From Agarilytica rhodophyticola (GTDB taxonomy: Bacteria; Pseudomonadota; Gammaproteobacteria; Pseudomonadales; Cellvibrionaceae): a stretch of DNA of 64,000 bases. Shown here piece after piece: positions 35,529 through 44,671 of the stretch; positions within the stretch are counted from its first letter, which is position 1; the number at the start of each line of letters is the position of its first letter. The translations under genes and the position numbers were made by a program. A model generated the notes under the pieces. That model was not told the DNA's origin. It ran no database searches and worked only from the letters and a program-made list of their open reading frames with translations. Location: NCBI RefSeq assembly GCF_002157225.2, contig NZ_CP020038.1, positions 186,001-250,000 on the forward strand. Reading direction: 5' to 3'.

Positions 35529-35841
35529 TTAGTGTTTATTCAGTTCTGATACATGTGCAACTAGTTGCTGTCCCACTTTCATATTTTTTACTGAGCCTGA
35601 AGTATCTGCAGTAGCATTAATCACTAAAATAACATTTTTTATTTTAATGAGGTCTTCATTAAATACTTCCGCTTGCTACAGACAAACGTTTTGACCAACT
35701 TGCCACTTTCTCTATTTCTTTAGAACTTTTCGCGAGAAGGCCTAATATAGTTTGTGTCTGATTGTGTAATATTTCGATCTGCTCAATTATAGGGCCAATT
35801 TGTATTTTAATCTCTTTTGATAAATGCTCTGCATCCAACAT
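35529..35841 (-). pseudogene. Frameshifted small helical (chemoreceptor-signalling-like) protein
   Basis: An ATG at 35841 opens 60 codons of a helical, heptad-like sequence (IGPIIEQIEILHNQTQTILGLL). The frame then stops. Skipping one base near 35665 restores an open frame that continues with coding character for about 40 codons (ending VGQQLVAHVSELNKH) to a TAA at 35529-35531. The pieces look like one ~100-residue protein broken by a single-base insertion. The C-terminal part recalls the end of methyl-accepting chemotaxis proteins. A sequencing error is an alternative. Confidence 0.5.
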
Positions 35842-36214
35842 GCTTCTTGCACGAATTCTACTCTCCTTTTCTATGCCTTGTTTACATTACTATCATTAGT
35901 AAAAGCCCTATAAAAAATGCACACATAGGTAAAAGATAAGTAAAAAAGGGTAATCAATTGGAAATGGATGTCGCCAAATGCTACGTTATATTGGTTAATA
36001 TAGGCTGATAGTGAGTCTACAATGGCTGAAGTTCATAGATCCTAGAGTTGAGCTCTAGTGAGTGGCGTGAATAATAGTAACTATCTATAGGGTAATGTAA
36101 ATTCTAGTGCTATTTGCTGAGAAAGGGGGTTATAAAAAGCGAAATCAACACAGGTGTCGTTTTATCAAGAATAATAGACCTGTTAGATACCTTTGATAAG
36201 TTGAAAAAGAAGTG

Positions 36215-36253
36215 AAATATCTCACTAACTAGTATAATAGTGAGATATTTTTT
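36215..36253 (+). terminator. Rho-independent terminator
   Basis: AAATATCTCACTA (36215-36227) pairs perfectly with TAGTGAGATATTT (36238-36250) and is followed by a T-run to 36253. An A-rich stretch on the left side means it could work in both directions. No intact gene ends immediately before it on either strand. Confidence 0.75.
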
Positions 36254-36263
36254 ATCATATTAG

Positions 36264-36286
36264 CTATTAGCTCGCCAGGTTAATAG
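36264..36286. repeat. Interspersed palindromic motif, copy 1
   Basis: CTATTA-GCTCGCCAGG-TTAATAG. The same motif recurs at 62122-62144 (19 of 23 bases equal) and, in its right half, at 53320-53339. Each copy lies 34-83 bp upstream of a plus-strand gene. Confidence 0.5.
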
Positions 36287-36320
36287 TTTAGAAAAAGTCA
36301 TGGTTATGAGGAAGTAAAAT

Positions 36321-36758
36321 ATGAGTTTCAATGTATATCTTTCGGGCGAGATACATACAAATTGGAGAGAGGAAATTATCAAAGGTTGTGAGGGACATGA
36401 CTTTTCATTTTTTTCAGCTGTTACAAATCATGAAGCGAGTGATGCTGCAGGTGATTTATTGGGCCATGAAGAGAAAAGTTTTTGGCGTGATCACAAATCT
36501 GCAAAGGTGAATGCAATTAGAATTAAAACACTAATTGAGAAATCTGATATAGCGATTATACGTTTTGGCGATAAATACAAACAGTGGAATGCTGCTTTTG
36601 ATGCAGGTTATTGTGCTGCACTGGGGAAACCTTATATCACCCTTCATAGTGAAGATATTATTCATCCTTTAAAAGAGGTTGATGCAGCAGCTTTTGCATG
36701 GGCAACGACAACAGAACAAGTTGTAGAAATGTTGAACTACGTTGTTAGTCAAAGATAA
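36321..36758 (+). CDS. ytoQ: YtoQ-family protein
   Basis: A 145-residue soluble protein of the YtoQ family (B. subtilis YtoQ). The family core is visible: VYLSGEIHTNWREEI at the N-terminus, a central LLGHEEKSFWRDHKSAKVNAIR (~50-71) and DIAIIRFGDKYKQWNAAFDAGYCAALGKPYITLH (~79-112). The fold resembles nucleoside 2-deoxyribosyltransferases, but the activity is unknown. The start has GAGGAAG upstream. Nearby genes give no functional clue. Confidence 0.85.
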   Translation: MSFNVYLSGEIHTNWREEIIKGCEGHDFSFFSAVTNHEASDAAGDLLGHEEKSFWRDHKSAKVNAIRIKTLIEKSDIAIIRFGDKYKQWNAAFDAGYCAALGKPYITLHSEDIIHPLKEVDAAAFAWATTTEQVVEMLNYVVSQR

Positions 36759-36891
36759 ATATTATGCTTGCATAGAGTACGATGACAAAATTAAACGCCA
36801 GTAATACTTGAAGCATTACTTACTTACTACCCCTAAGGTTTTGATATTGTCGCTATGTGCATAACATTACATGCCATTTGAGAGGGGAGCT

Positions 36892-36990
36892 ATGTATATC
36901 AAAAGTCTTGGTATATGCTGTGTGTTTACGCTGGTCGGGAGTGATATACAGCACGCGAGTACGCCTTATATAAGGCGCACTCGCCCTTAA
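36892..36990 (+). CDS. Candidate 32-residue secreted peptide
   Basis: An ATG at 36892 follows GAGGGGAG by 3-4 nt. The peptide has a hydrophobic N-terminal half that could be a signal peptide (GICCVFTLVG) and a basic tail (RRTRP). It may be the 5' remnant of a larger secreted protein. The rest of 36759-37150 shows no other gene. Confidence 0.2.
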   Translation: MYIKSLGICCVFTLVGSDIQHASTPYIRRTRP

Positions 36991-37150
36991 CCTGAGGTCG
37001 GAGTCCAATAATTAGAACTGGACTTTAGGTAATATTGCAAAAGCGCGTTACGATATAAGCCCAACTGACTGCTCTCGCCCAACCATCAATGTCATTGAAA
37101 ATACTGATAATAAAGATGACTAACGATTGAAATTAGAAGGTGATAACGAT

Positions 37151-39256
37151 ATGAATAACCTTGTAACCCTGACCAAACATAACTCTATCGCACTAATTGC
37201 CGTAAATTCTCCACCGGTCAATGCCCTTTCTCAGCAAGTGAGAAGTGAGTTAATTGAATGTTTTACTGCAGCGCAAAAAGATGATGATGTGGCAGGCATT
37301 ATACTTCATTGCCAAGGAAGAACGTTTATTGCTGGTGCGGATATTACCGAATTTGGTAAACCTCCTCTGTCCCCTGATTTAAATGCTGTTATTTCCACAA
37401 TTGAAGGCAATGGTAAGCCTGTTTTGGCTGCGCTTCACGGCACTGCTCTTGGTGGTGGTTTCGAGGTTGCAATGGCGTGTGATTACCGGTTAGCAGAACG
37501 CTCGGCTAAAGTTGGTTTACCAGAAGTGCTATTGGGGCTTATTCCTGGTGCCGGAGGAACTCAGCGTCTACCCCGTTTGGTCGGCGCAATTCCAGCCCTT
37601 GATATTATGGTATCTGGCAAACCAATATCAGCGTCAAAAGCCGAGGCTATCGGTGCTGTAGATAAAGTTGTTGATGATGAGCTTGTCGCCGCTGCTATTG
37701 CTTATATGGAAAGGTTACTGGCAGATAATGCTCCACTTAGACCTGTGAGAAATATGTCTGCTGAACATGTTAGCGAAGATAGCTTTAGCGAGTATCGTCG
37801 GTCAATCGCTAAACAGGCACGAGGTTATTTTGCCCCCGAACGAATTATTCAAGCGGTACAGGCTGCCGTTAGTTCTAGTTTTGATGATGGCCTTGCAAAA
37901 GAAAGAGAGCTCTTTATTGAGTGCTTAAAATCACCAGAATCTGAGGCTTTGCGCCATTTATTTTTCTCTGAGCGCCAAGCTGCGAAGATACCTGATATTA
38001 ATGCGGATACGCCAACGCGAACAATAAAACAAGTTGCGGTTGTAGGGGCTGGTACCATGGGTGGTGGTATTGCCATGAATTTTATTCAAATAGGTATCCC
38101 TGTTCGAATTGTTGACATTAGTCATGAAGCAATTGAACGTGGCCTTGCCACAATTCGTAAAAATTATGAGAGAGCACTGAGCAAAGGTAAAATGACGGAA
38201 GCTGATATTGAAAAGCTTATGTCCTTGCTTATTCCCACTATAAATTATTCCGATTTATCAGAAGTAGATCTCGTTATAGAAGCCGCCTTTGAAAACATGC
38301 AGATCAAAAAAGAAATCTTTCGTAAGCTTGATGGGGTATGTAAACAGGGTGCTATGTTGGCGACTAATACGTCAACACTCGATGTCGATGAGATTGCCGC
38401 AGTGACTCAGCGTCCAGCTGATGTTTTGGGGTTACATTTTTTTAGTCCTGCCAATGTTATGCGTTTATTGGAGGTTGTTCGTGGTGAACATACTGCTCTT
38501 GACGTACTTGCAACAGCAATGAAGCTCAGTAAAAAAATTAACAAGATAGGCGTTATGAGTGGCGTTTGTTTTGGTTTTATTGGTAACCGAATGCTACATG
38601 GCTACGGTAGAGAAGCAGGTTTAATGTTATTGGAAGGAGCAACGCCTGAGCAAATTGATAAGTTAGTCTATGATTTTGGTTTTCCTATGGGGCCATTTGC
38701 CGTGTCCGACCTGGCCGGTAACGACGTTGGGGCTAAAGTTCGTGAAGAACGAGCTAAAGATGGCTTCGCATCTAAAGACGAGAGAGATAATCTTATTAGT
38801 GACAAACTATATCAACTTGGGCGCTTTGGCCAAAAAACCGCTGCTGGATTTTACAACTATGAAGACGGAGCACGCACTCCTCAACCCTCACCTGAAGTAA
38901 AGGCTCTAATAGCAGTCGAAGCTCAACGTCTAGGCATAGAACAGCGTGAAATTGATACAGAAGAAATAATTACTCGCTGTATTTATCCTCTTATTAATGA
39001 GGGCGCACGTATTTTGGAAGAAGGTATTGCCTTGCGAGCAAGTGATATTGATTTGGTTTGGATTAATGGCTATGGCTTTCCTCCCTACCGTGGCGGGCCA
39101 ATGTTTTATGCAGATCAGATAGGCCTGAGAAAGGTTTACGATACCATTTGCCGCTATCGAGATACTTTTGGAAATGAGTTTGGTTACTGGGAGCCTGCAC
39201 CATTGCTTGAAAAGCTTGCGCTTGAAGGTAAGAGCTTTGCGGAATATAAAAAATAA
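37151..39256 (+). CDS. Bifunctional enoyl-CoA hydratase / 3-hydroxyacyl-CoA dehydrogenase
   Basis: A 701-residue fusion that does two steps of fatty-acid beta-oxidation. Residues 1-~190 are a crotonase domain (PPVNALS, RTFIAGADITEF, HGTALGGGFEVAMACDYRLA, LPEVLLGLIPGAGGTQRLPR with the catalytic Glu). Residues ~290-480 are the NAD-binding 3-hydroxyacyl-CoA dehydrogenase (VAVVGAGTMGGGIAMNF), and two C-terminal helical domains follow (HLFSPANVMRLLEV and FGFPMGPFAVSDLAG). The layout matches the peroxisomal-type multifunctional enzyme rather than E. coli FadB (which is ~20 residues longer). No thiolase gene lies next to it. The ATG at 37151 is preferred to the upstream TTG. Confidence 0.92.
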   Translation: MNNLVTLTKHNSIALIAVNSPPVNALSQQVRSELIECFTAAQKDDDVAGIILHCQGRTFIAGADITEFGKPPLSPDLNAVISTIEGNGKPVLAALHGTALGGGFEVAMACDYRLAERSAKVGLPEVLLGLIPGAGGTQRLPRLVGAIPALDIMVSGKPISASKAEAIGAVDKVVDDELVAAAIAYMERLLADNAPLRPVRNMSAEHVSEDSFSEYRRSIAKQARGYFAPERIIQAVQAAVSSSFDDGLAKERELFIECLKSPESEALRHLFFSERQAAKIPDINADTPTRTIKQVAVVGAGTMGGGIAMNFIQIGIPVRIVDISHEAIERGLATIRKNYERALSKGKMTEADIEKLMSLLIPTINYSDLSEVDLVIEAAFENMQIKKEIFRKLDGVCKQGAMLATNTSTLDVDEIAAVTQRPADVLGLHFFSPANVMRLLEVVRGEHTALDVLATAMKLSKKINKIGVMSGVCFGFIGNRMLHGYGREAGLMLLEGATPEQIDKLVYDFGFPMGPFAVSDLAGNDVGAKVREERAKDGFASKDERDNLISDKLYQLGRFGQKTAAGFYNYEDGARTPQPSPEVKALIAVEAQRLGIEQREIDTEEIITRCIYPLINEGARILEEGIALRASDIDLVWINGYGFPPYRGGPMFYADQIGLRKVYDTICRYRDTFGNEFGYWEPAPLLEKLALEGKSFAEYKK

Positions 39257-39730
39257 AAAATTTTATTCAAGGACGAATAAACTTCAAAATATTCAAATCG
39301 CTATTTGAATTTATCTAGATATGTTAGATAGATTAAAAAGTATATTAATCTGCCCTCCTCAAAAAAATATGGTTGTATTGAATTACATGATTCGTGTTCT
39401 TCGGTGTGTATGCTTTAAATCTTCTTAGTCAAAACGATATTTTTGTCACTTGTTTTAGCTTAAAATTAATATTTTGTTAAAATTTTATATCGACGTCTAA
39501 AATAGTTTAAAAAAAAATTTGTAGCTATAGAATAAAAAATTATTGTATATGAAGCAATATTTTTACCATAGATATAAAAGCCCTTTAATTGCTTAATATT
39601 TATCGAACGTCATTTATAAAATAAAAAATACTCGTTCGGCTAGTCCTTTAGATAATCTAACAAGCTTAGTTCGTCATAATTTAAAACTATGGCTTTTTTA
39701 ATTCATTATTCCTTCCTATAAGGCGTAAAT
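39257..39730. other. AT-rich leader region of the glucanase gene
   Basis: About 470 bp of very AT-rich DNA without a gene. It probably includes the promoter and 5' leader of the GH5 gene; I see no specific operator. Confidence 0.4.
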
Positions 39731-41617
39731 ATGAAAAAAATATTTCCTTTAGTCTCCTTAATTTCTTTAGCAAGTGTTGCCGCTATAGCGGATACAGCTT
39801 CTACAGGTATGCGAGAAAATATTACTGGAATGGAGATAGCTGCAGAAATGTCGCCTGGCGCAAATTTATGGAATACGCTAGATGCTCACGGTTGTAATTT
39901 TGGCTTAGGTGATGAGGGTTGTTGGGGTAACCCTATTACCACCTTAGAAATGATCAGCGACATCAGTGATAGAGGTTTTAAAACGCTTAGAATCCCTGTG
40001 ACCTGGTATAACCATATGGGGCCTGGGCCAGATTTCGTCATCGATAGTGCATGGCTAGATAGGGTTGAAGAAGTTGCCAATTATGCTTTTACTAACGATA
40101 TGTACGTTATTATCAATATCCACCATGATGACTATAAACCGGGAGAGGATAAAGGCAAATGGTTAAGCCCTCTAGTGGAGAGAAAAGAACAAACAATCGA
40201 CCAGCTTGAAAAAGTATGGACTCAAATTGCAGAAAGATTCAAGGATTACGGTGATTATCTAATATTTGAAACGATGAATGAACCTCGTGCTGTTGACACA
40301 CCTCAGCAGTGGAGCGGTGGAACACCTGAGCATCGCGCCGTCATTAATCAATTAAACCTTGCTGCAGTTAACGCTATAAGAGCCACAGGAGGAAACAATG
40401 CCTCTAGATTTATAATGACGCCACAGTACGGTGCCCACGGTGGCGCTGCAATATCAGATTTGGTTATTCCTAATAATGATGAGAGAATTATTGTCTCTAT
40501 CCATAACTATCATCCATTTCCATTTACTCTCCAATCGATTAAAGATGGAGGCACTGATGAGTGGGGTTCCACGCCGGAAAAAGCACAGTTAATTGATTCT
40601 CTGAAAGTGTATCACGAGGCTTTTACTAGTAAAGGGCAAGCTGTTGTGCTGGGAGAATGGGGTGCGGCAAACAAAGATAATATAGAGGCACGAGTAAAAT
40701 ACTATGAAGTATTTTCTGCGGCTTCTAAAGCTTTTGATATTACCCCTATTGCCTGGATTTACTCCTATCAAAGAAGATCGCGTACTTGGAACTTTCCAGC
40801 TTTAGAGGATGCGATTATGAATCCTCCGATGGATGCTCTAGAGTTGGAGCGAATCACAATTCCAGGCAAGGTCGAAGCGGAAAGTTATTATAGACAGTTA
40901 GGCATAAACACAGAGCAGACGGAAGATGTTGGAGGTGGATCGGTTGTCGGCTTTATTGAGAATGGAGACTATGTTGAATTTGATGTAGCTGTGGCAGAAA
41001 CAGCGGATTATAAATTTAACTTTAGAGTTTCTAGTGCAGGTGCCGGCGGTAAAATTGCTATTGTTGCTGATGATATTAAACTAGCTGAAGCCACGGTGCC
41101 TTTTACTGGGGACTGGCAAGTATTTACTAATGTGGATGTGTCGGCACATCTTAATTCAGGAAAACAGACACTGCGCTTGGTATTTAGTGGGCCTGATGGG
41201 TTTTTGTTCAACCTTAATTGGCTAGATATTTCACAGATTGGTAACTCTCCAACAAATACACCGACGCCTACCGCCACCCCTGCACCTACATTTACACCTA
41301 CCCCTGAGCCCACACCTCTACCAGTGCCCAAAGTAACTTGCGAGCATGTTGTTTTAAACTCTTGGGGAACCACTTTTCAGGGAGCTATTAAGCTTCACAA
41401 CAACAGTGACGAGCCCGTTTCTGGCTGGACTGTTAACTGGAGTTATTCAGATAGCACTGAAATAACATCTAGTTGGAACGCAAATATAACAGGCAGTTAT
41501 ACAGCTACGGATCTTGGTTGGAATAGTACGATAAATCCTGGATCAACTGTGGAGTTTGGTTTTATTGCAAATGGAGATGCGAATGTATCAGATGTTACAG
41601 GGGATGTTTGTCATTAA
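39731..41617 (+). CDS. Secreted GH5 endoglucanase-type enzyme with CBM6 and CBM2
   Basis: The 628-residue precursor has a signal peptide (residues 1-~20). A GH5 catalytic barrel spans ~33-365: the acid/base is Glu184 (FETMNEPRAV) and the nucleophile Glu309 (VVLGEWGAAN), with INIHHDD on strand 4. A CBM6 follows (~377-503; KVEAESY..., GDYVEFDV). A Thr/Pro linker is at ~505-532 and a CBM2 at 533-628, with Cys at both ends, Trp residues and SGWTVNWSY. It should act on beta-1,4 glucans such as cellulose or related plant or algal glucans. A strong terminator follows. Architecture and linker are typical of Saccharophagus/Teredinibacter-type degraders. Confidence 0.93.
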   Translation: MKKIFPLVSLISLASVAAIADTASTGMRENITGMEIAAEMSPGANLWNTLDAHGCNFGLGDEGCWGNPITTLEMISDISDRGFKTLRIPVTWYNHMGPGPDFVIDSAWLDRVEEVANYAFTNDMYVIINIHHDDYKPGEDKGKWLSPLVERKEQTIDQLEKVWTQIAERFKDYGDYLIFETMNEPRAVDTPQQWSGGTPEHRAVINQLNLAAVNAIRATGGNNASRFIMTPQYGAHGGAAISDLVIPNNDERIIVSIHNYHPFPFTLQSIKDGGTDEWGSTPEKAQLIDSLKVYHEAFTSKGQAVVLGEWGAANKDNIEARVKYYEVFSAASKAFDITPIAWIYSYQRRSRTWNFPALEDAIMNPPMDALELERITIPGKVEAESYYRQLGINTEQTEDVGGGSVVGFIENGDYVEFDVAVAETADYKFNFRVSSAGAGGKIAIVADDIKLAEATVPFTGDWQVFTNVDVSAHLNSGKQTLRLVFSGPDGFLFNLNWLDISQIGNSPTNTPTPTATPAPTFTPTPEPTPLPVPKVTCEHVVLNSWGTTFQGAIKLHNNSDEPVSGWTVNWSYSDSTEITSSWNANITGSYTATDLGWNSTINPGSTVEFGFIANGDANVSDVTGDVCH

Positions 41618-41654
41618 CTCTTAGCGTCAAATAAGTTGTTCCCAATTGGTATAA

Positions 41655-41687
41655 GAGGGGTGAGCAAATGCTCACTCCTCTTTTTTT
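41655..41687 (+). terminator. Rho-independent terminator after the GH5 gene
   Basis: GAGGGGTGAGCA pairs with TGCTCACTCCTC (one mismatch) around a short AA loop and is followed by seven T. It lies 38 nt after the stop codon. Confidence 0.85.
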
Positions 41688-41869
41688 ATCCGAAATTAAA
41701 GCGCCTTAATCATGCAGGGATGAGCTGTTTATTAAACCTACTATTTAGCTTGTGCATTAAAAAATTAAGTGATAATGTACATTACATGTAATATATAAAA
41801 ATTACATGTAATCGGAAAACCAACTCATTTTAGCGCTTAAGAAGCTTAAGGGGAAAAGGAGAGAGTAGT

Positions 41870-41992
41870 ATGGAGATTATTAAAGTGGCAGCTGGAGTTG
41901 CTGTAGGAGTTTTGGTATTTGGCGTTGTCGGCAACATTGCTCTTGCCTTTCTTTCAGGCTTTGGTCTGATGGTATATCTATTAAGTAAATAG
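41870..41992 (+). CDS. 40-residue small membrane protein
   Basis: The ATG at 41870 follows AGGAGAG, a strong ribosome site, by about 6 nt. The protein is one hydrophobic, Gly/Val/Ala-rich helix (IIKVAAGVAVGVLVFGVVGNIALAF) with a short polar tail. The clear ribosome site, full small-ORF length and single transmembrane helix argue for a real small protein. No family is recognised. It could be a membrane-active regulator or a type I toxin-like peptide; nothing shows an antitoxin RNA. Confidence 0.5.
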   Translation: MEIIKVAAGVAVGVLVFGVVGNIALAFLSGFGLMVYLLSK

Positions 41993-42168
41993 ACTCTGGT
42001 GACAGTAAGCTGAACGTATTTTAGACTCTGTTCATGCTGATTGTGACCTAATGTCGTATGGCATGTTATTGACCACAGCATCTTTCACGGGATACTTTGC
42101 GATTGATCTGGTGATTGCTTTAGGTGCTGTGAATTAAATTAAAATCTCAATGGCTGATAGACGTATCT

Positions 42169-42600
42169 TTAGCGATACTTGCCCCTTGCGCATATGAGTT
42201 TTCCAAAGGTTTTTCTTACAGTTAGGGTACAATTAATAAGTGCAGATCCACCGCCAGAAAAACTGTAATCGAATACCATATAAATAGTATTATCTTTGAC
42301 CTGAACGTCTTCTACAAAGACGCCTTCTGAATTCTCAAATATAAGCCTTTCCTTGGGTAATTGAATAGAAGAAATAGATCTCTGTTCGAGAACTTTAAAG
42401 CCTGGTAAGCTCATTCTTTCTAGCTCCAGTTTTGGAGAAATTTCCATATTGTGCTTAATCACTCTTATCAAGTCGTCGCCTATACGATGAGTTTCAACAG
42501 CATCAATAGATACTGGAATATAAGGAGTGCTTGTGCTGCTTGTCTGCGCACAGGCTAAAAATGAAAGCACACAACAAAACACAAGCAAGAACTTATACAT
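42169..42600 (-). CDS. Lipoprotein, probable immunity partner of the adjacent muramidase-like protein
   Basis: The 143-residue precursor has a lipoprotein signal (FLLVFCCVLSFLACAQ; lipobox Cys ~18). The mature part is a beta-rich periplasmic domain with two Cys. It lies 15 bp downstream of a predicted peptidoglycan-binding muramidase on the same strand. Type VI effectors that attack peptidoglycan are commonly paired with a periplasmic or lipoprotein immunity gene in this position. The immunity role is inference from context; no family is recognised. Confidence 0.6.
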   Translation of the reverse strand: MYKFLLVFCCVLSFLACAQTSSTSTPYIPVSIDAVETHRIGDDLIRVIKHNMEISPKLELERMSLPGFKVLEQRSISSIQLPKERLIFENSEGVFVEDVQVKDNTIYMVFDYSFSGGGSALINCTLTVRKTFGKLICARGKYR

Positions 42601-42615
42601 ATACAATATTGCCCA

Positions 42616-43488
42616 TTACGAAAGGAACTTAACACGCCGACTAAATCGATCTGCAGGCACGTCTGGCCAGTTCTTTTGATCGATAATCTCTTTCTTGAAG
42701 TCCAATAAGTTATTATCTGCAATAGATTTTTGAATTTTCCTACGTGCCAAAGGAGTATAATCGCCACGGAATTTTAAATCGACTGCTATATCTCTAATTT
42801 TGTTGTTGAGTTTATGCCAATCTGTTTTACCGTAAATTTTAACCACGTCAGCTTTTTCACTAATACGTTTTACCTCGCTAGCCTCAAAGTCGTAACTAAT
42901 TTTAAAAAGCGCTTTTTGTGCAGTGTTAGATATCTGGAAATCTAGTAAGTCATTATCAATAATAAATTGAGTTGCTGTAGCACCCGATAGCCCTGCTGCT
43001 TCCTTAAGAATGTTAATTATTTCTGAATCTATAGCAGCTTTGGTCATATCAGCTTGAATTGTGTTTTGGGTTTTTCGACGTAAGTCATACCCTCTACCAA
43101 TTGTTAAACCTGAGGCAGAAGATGGAACATGGAGCTTACGGCTGTGAAAACGGCCGCCTTCTGTACCTTCTGAATCCCAGGTTACTTGACCGAAATCTGG
43201 TTTTGTTATGTCCAAAGGCTTAAAAGTGTTTTCCAAAACTTCATTGAGTTTCTTTATTGTTTTGCCGTTCGGGCTGATAAGCGAATCCGGGTTCGACAGT
43301 CTGACGTAGTCTTTTTGAAACACTGCTATCGCAGCTTCAAGAGCTTCTGAATTCTCTTCGGAGATATCAAAGCTACTCTTTTGTTGTGCACGTAAATACA
43401 CATTAATTAATGCATATACTTTTTTAACATCTATAGCTTGATTCTTAGCTTTTTTGCCAACAGAACTATTTATTTTAATTTCACCCAT
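42616..43488 (-). CDS. Peptidoglycan-binding / pesticin-like muramidase, possible secreted effector
   Basis: The 290-residue protein has an N-terminal peptidoglycan-binding-like helical region (~22-85; ALINVYLRA..AIAVFQKDY..SPNGKTIKKLNEVL). Residues ~100-285 are a lysozyme-like domain resembling the pesticin C-terminal muramidase: W104, E107/E110 in WDSEGTEGGRF, then SGLTIGRGYDLR with T129 and D135, a Glu...Thr...Asp pattern as in T4-lysozyme-type enzymes. There is no signal peptide, which fits export by a dedicated machine such as a type VI system. A lipoprotein gene follows closely on the same strand. No VgrG, PAAR or Hcp gene is in the window. Confidence 0.72.
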   Translation of the reverse strand: MGEIKINSSVGKKAKNQAIDVKKVYALINVYLRAQQKSSFDISEENSEALEAAIAVFQKDYVRLSNPDSLISPNGKTIKKLNEVLENTFKPLDITKPDFGQVTWDSEGTEGGRFHSRKLHVPSSASGLTIGRGYDLRRKTQNTIQADMTKAAIDSEIINILKEAAGLSGATATQFIIDNDLLDFQISNTAQKALFKISYDFEASEVKRISEKADVVKIYGKTDWHKLNNKIRDIAVDLKFRGDYTPLARRKIQKSIADNNLLDFKKEIIDQKNWPDVPADRFSRRVKFLS

Positions 43489-43873
43489 CAGGCTTGTACT
43501 CCATTAAAAGAATGATTGATAAACTAAAACTAGACTAATTCTATGTGAAAAATTGTTTTAAGTAAGGAAAAAGATTAAATAATTATGTGATATATGGCAA
43601 GTATTACAAGAGTGAAGGGAATAATTACTCGTTTATGTTAAATGTCGTGGAAAATGCTTTAATGTTCCAGAGTTAATATAATTTTTCGAGATTAAGAATT
43701 TTGGTGTGTCTCCATATAATATAAAGTGTGACATAAACAAAAATGAAAAATTCTTGCTGGATGTATATAGAAATAAAGATATTTTAAAGAATAAATGATG
43801 TGAAAAATAGTATAGCAACAATATTTGCCTTGGGTTGAGTCAATGATTCTAAAAAACACAAGAGCTTGGTGTC
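43489..43873. other. AT-rich intergenic region
   Basis: Nothing convincing. A 62-codon minus-strand frame exists here but is composed of Phe/Leu/Ser-rich low-complexity sequence and is unlikely to be real. Confidence 0.35.
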
Positions 43874-44056
43874 ATGATAGCAGTGTGCATAAGTATTATT
43901 TCTATATTGGCAGTGTTACTTGGATTAATTGCTGCAACAATTGGTGGTTCATTTAAACTACAGGATAAGGAAGTTCTTCTCCCTCTATCATTCTTTTTAA
44001 TAGCAATTTTTGGCCTAATACTAGGTTTTTCTAGTAAAACATTGAAAAATGAATAA
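43874..44056 (+). CDS. Small two-helix membrane protein
   Basis: This 60-residue frame starts with ATG at 43874. It contains two hydrophobic helices (~4-24 and ~36-54) separated by a polar loop. The ribosome site is weak (GAGCTTGG). Coding character is moderate, and no family is recognised. Confidence 0.4.
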   Translation: MIAVCISIISILAVLLGLIAATIGGSFKLQDKEVLLPLSFFLIAIFGLILGFSSKTLKNE

Positions 44057-44163
44057 AGCTCATCTGCGCTTTGAGCTTGAGAAAGTAGAAAGATTATAAC
44101 TTGAGTGATTTACCTTTGGCGAGTTGAAAAAAACTACATGACGTTCAAAAGGAATGGCACTAG

Positions 44164-44385
44164 GCCAAAAATAAATTATATGAAGCGGTATCTGGGGCAT
44201 TGGGTAGTTTTATGTTGCAAGATACCGATGATGAAAAAGAACTAGTAACTAATGTTACGGCGAGTGTTGGAGTCAAACACTTGATACAAATCATCAAGTG
44301 GCAAAGAGATTCCGCTAGCCATAGAAATATCATTAGAATCAAACAGACATTTATTCCGAAGTTAGCCTACCTAGTTAAACTATAA
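44164..44385 (+). pseudogene. Degraded gene fragment
   Basis: After a TAG at 44161, 73 codons are open to a TAA, with coding character (SFMLQDTDDEKELVTNVTASVGVKH). The upstream part in the same frame (44128-44160) also looks coding but is cut by TGA and TAG. A TTG at 44200 could start a 61-residue product. The best reading is the end of a decayed gene. Confidence 0.35.
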
Positions 44386-44671
44386 ATGGGTTGAACTATA
44401 AATAGGTAGGCTAAACTATACATAGCCCATGACGATCTCTAGTGCCTCAAGCAGTAGCGCTTCCTTCTCAGATTTCTTCTTTTTTAACAACTGAGCCGTT
44501 ATTTGAATCTATTTTTTGTTTATAAAATGTCCGTTATGCTTTCTTTGTATTCAATATTTGAGCGATTATAGCACTTTTGGAAAAAGTCATTCCCCAAATT
44601 GCGTATTTATCATCAATGACGACCTCCGTACATTAGGTGCCATACAAAATAAGAATAAGTGGAGAAACGCC

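Larger units (their letters stand above)
35842..36320. other. Interval with an orphan terminator and a possible gene remnant
   Basis: The stretch ending at 36213-36215 (TGA) reads like the C-terminal end of a protein (IIDLLDTFDKLKKK) but has no start. It is followed at once by a 13-bp perfect hairpin with a T-tract. Further on lie a 23-bp palindromic motif and the start of ytoQ. The rest shows nothing supportable. Confidence 0.35.

Noticed and set aside
36892-36990. 32-residue secreted peptide as a firm gene
   Set aside because: Listed only as low confidence; a remnant or chance frame with a good ribosome site is equally likely.
42616-43488. Phage endolysin
   Set aside because: No phage genes nearby and the following lipoprotein fits an effector/immunity pair better, although a phage origin cannot be excluded.
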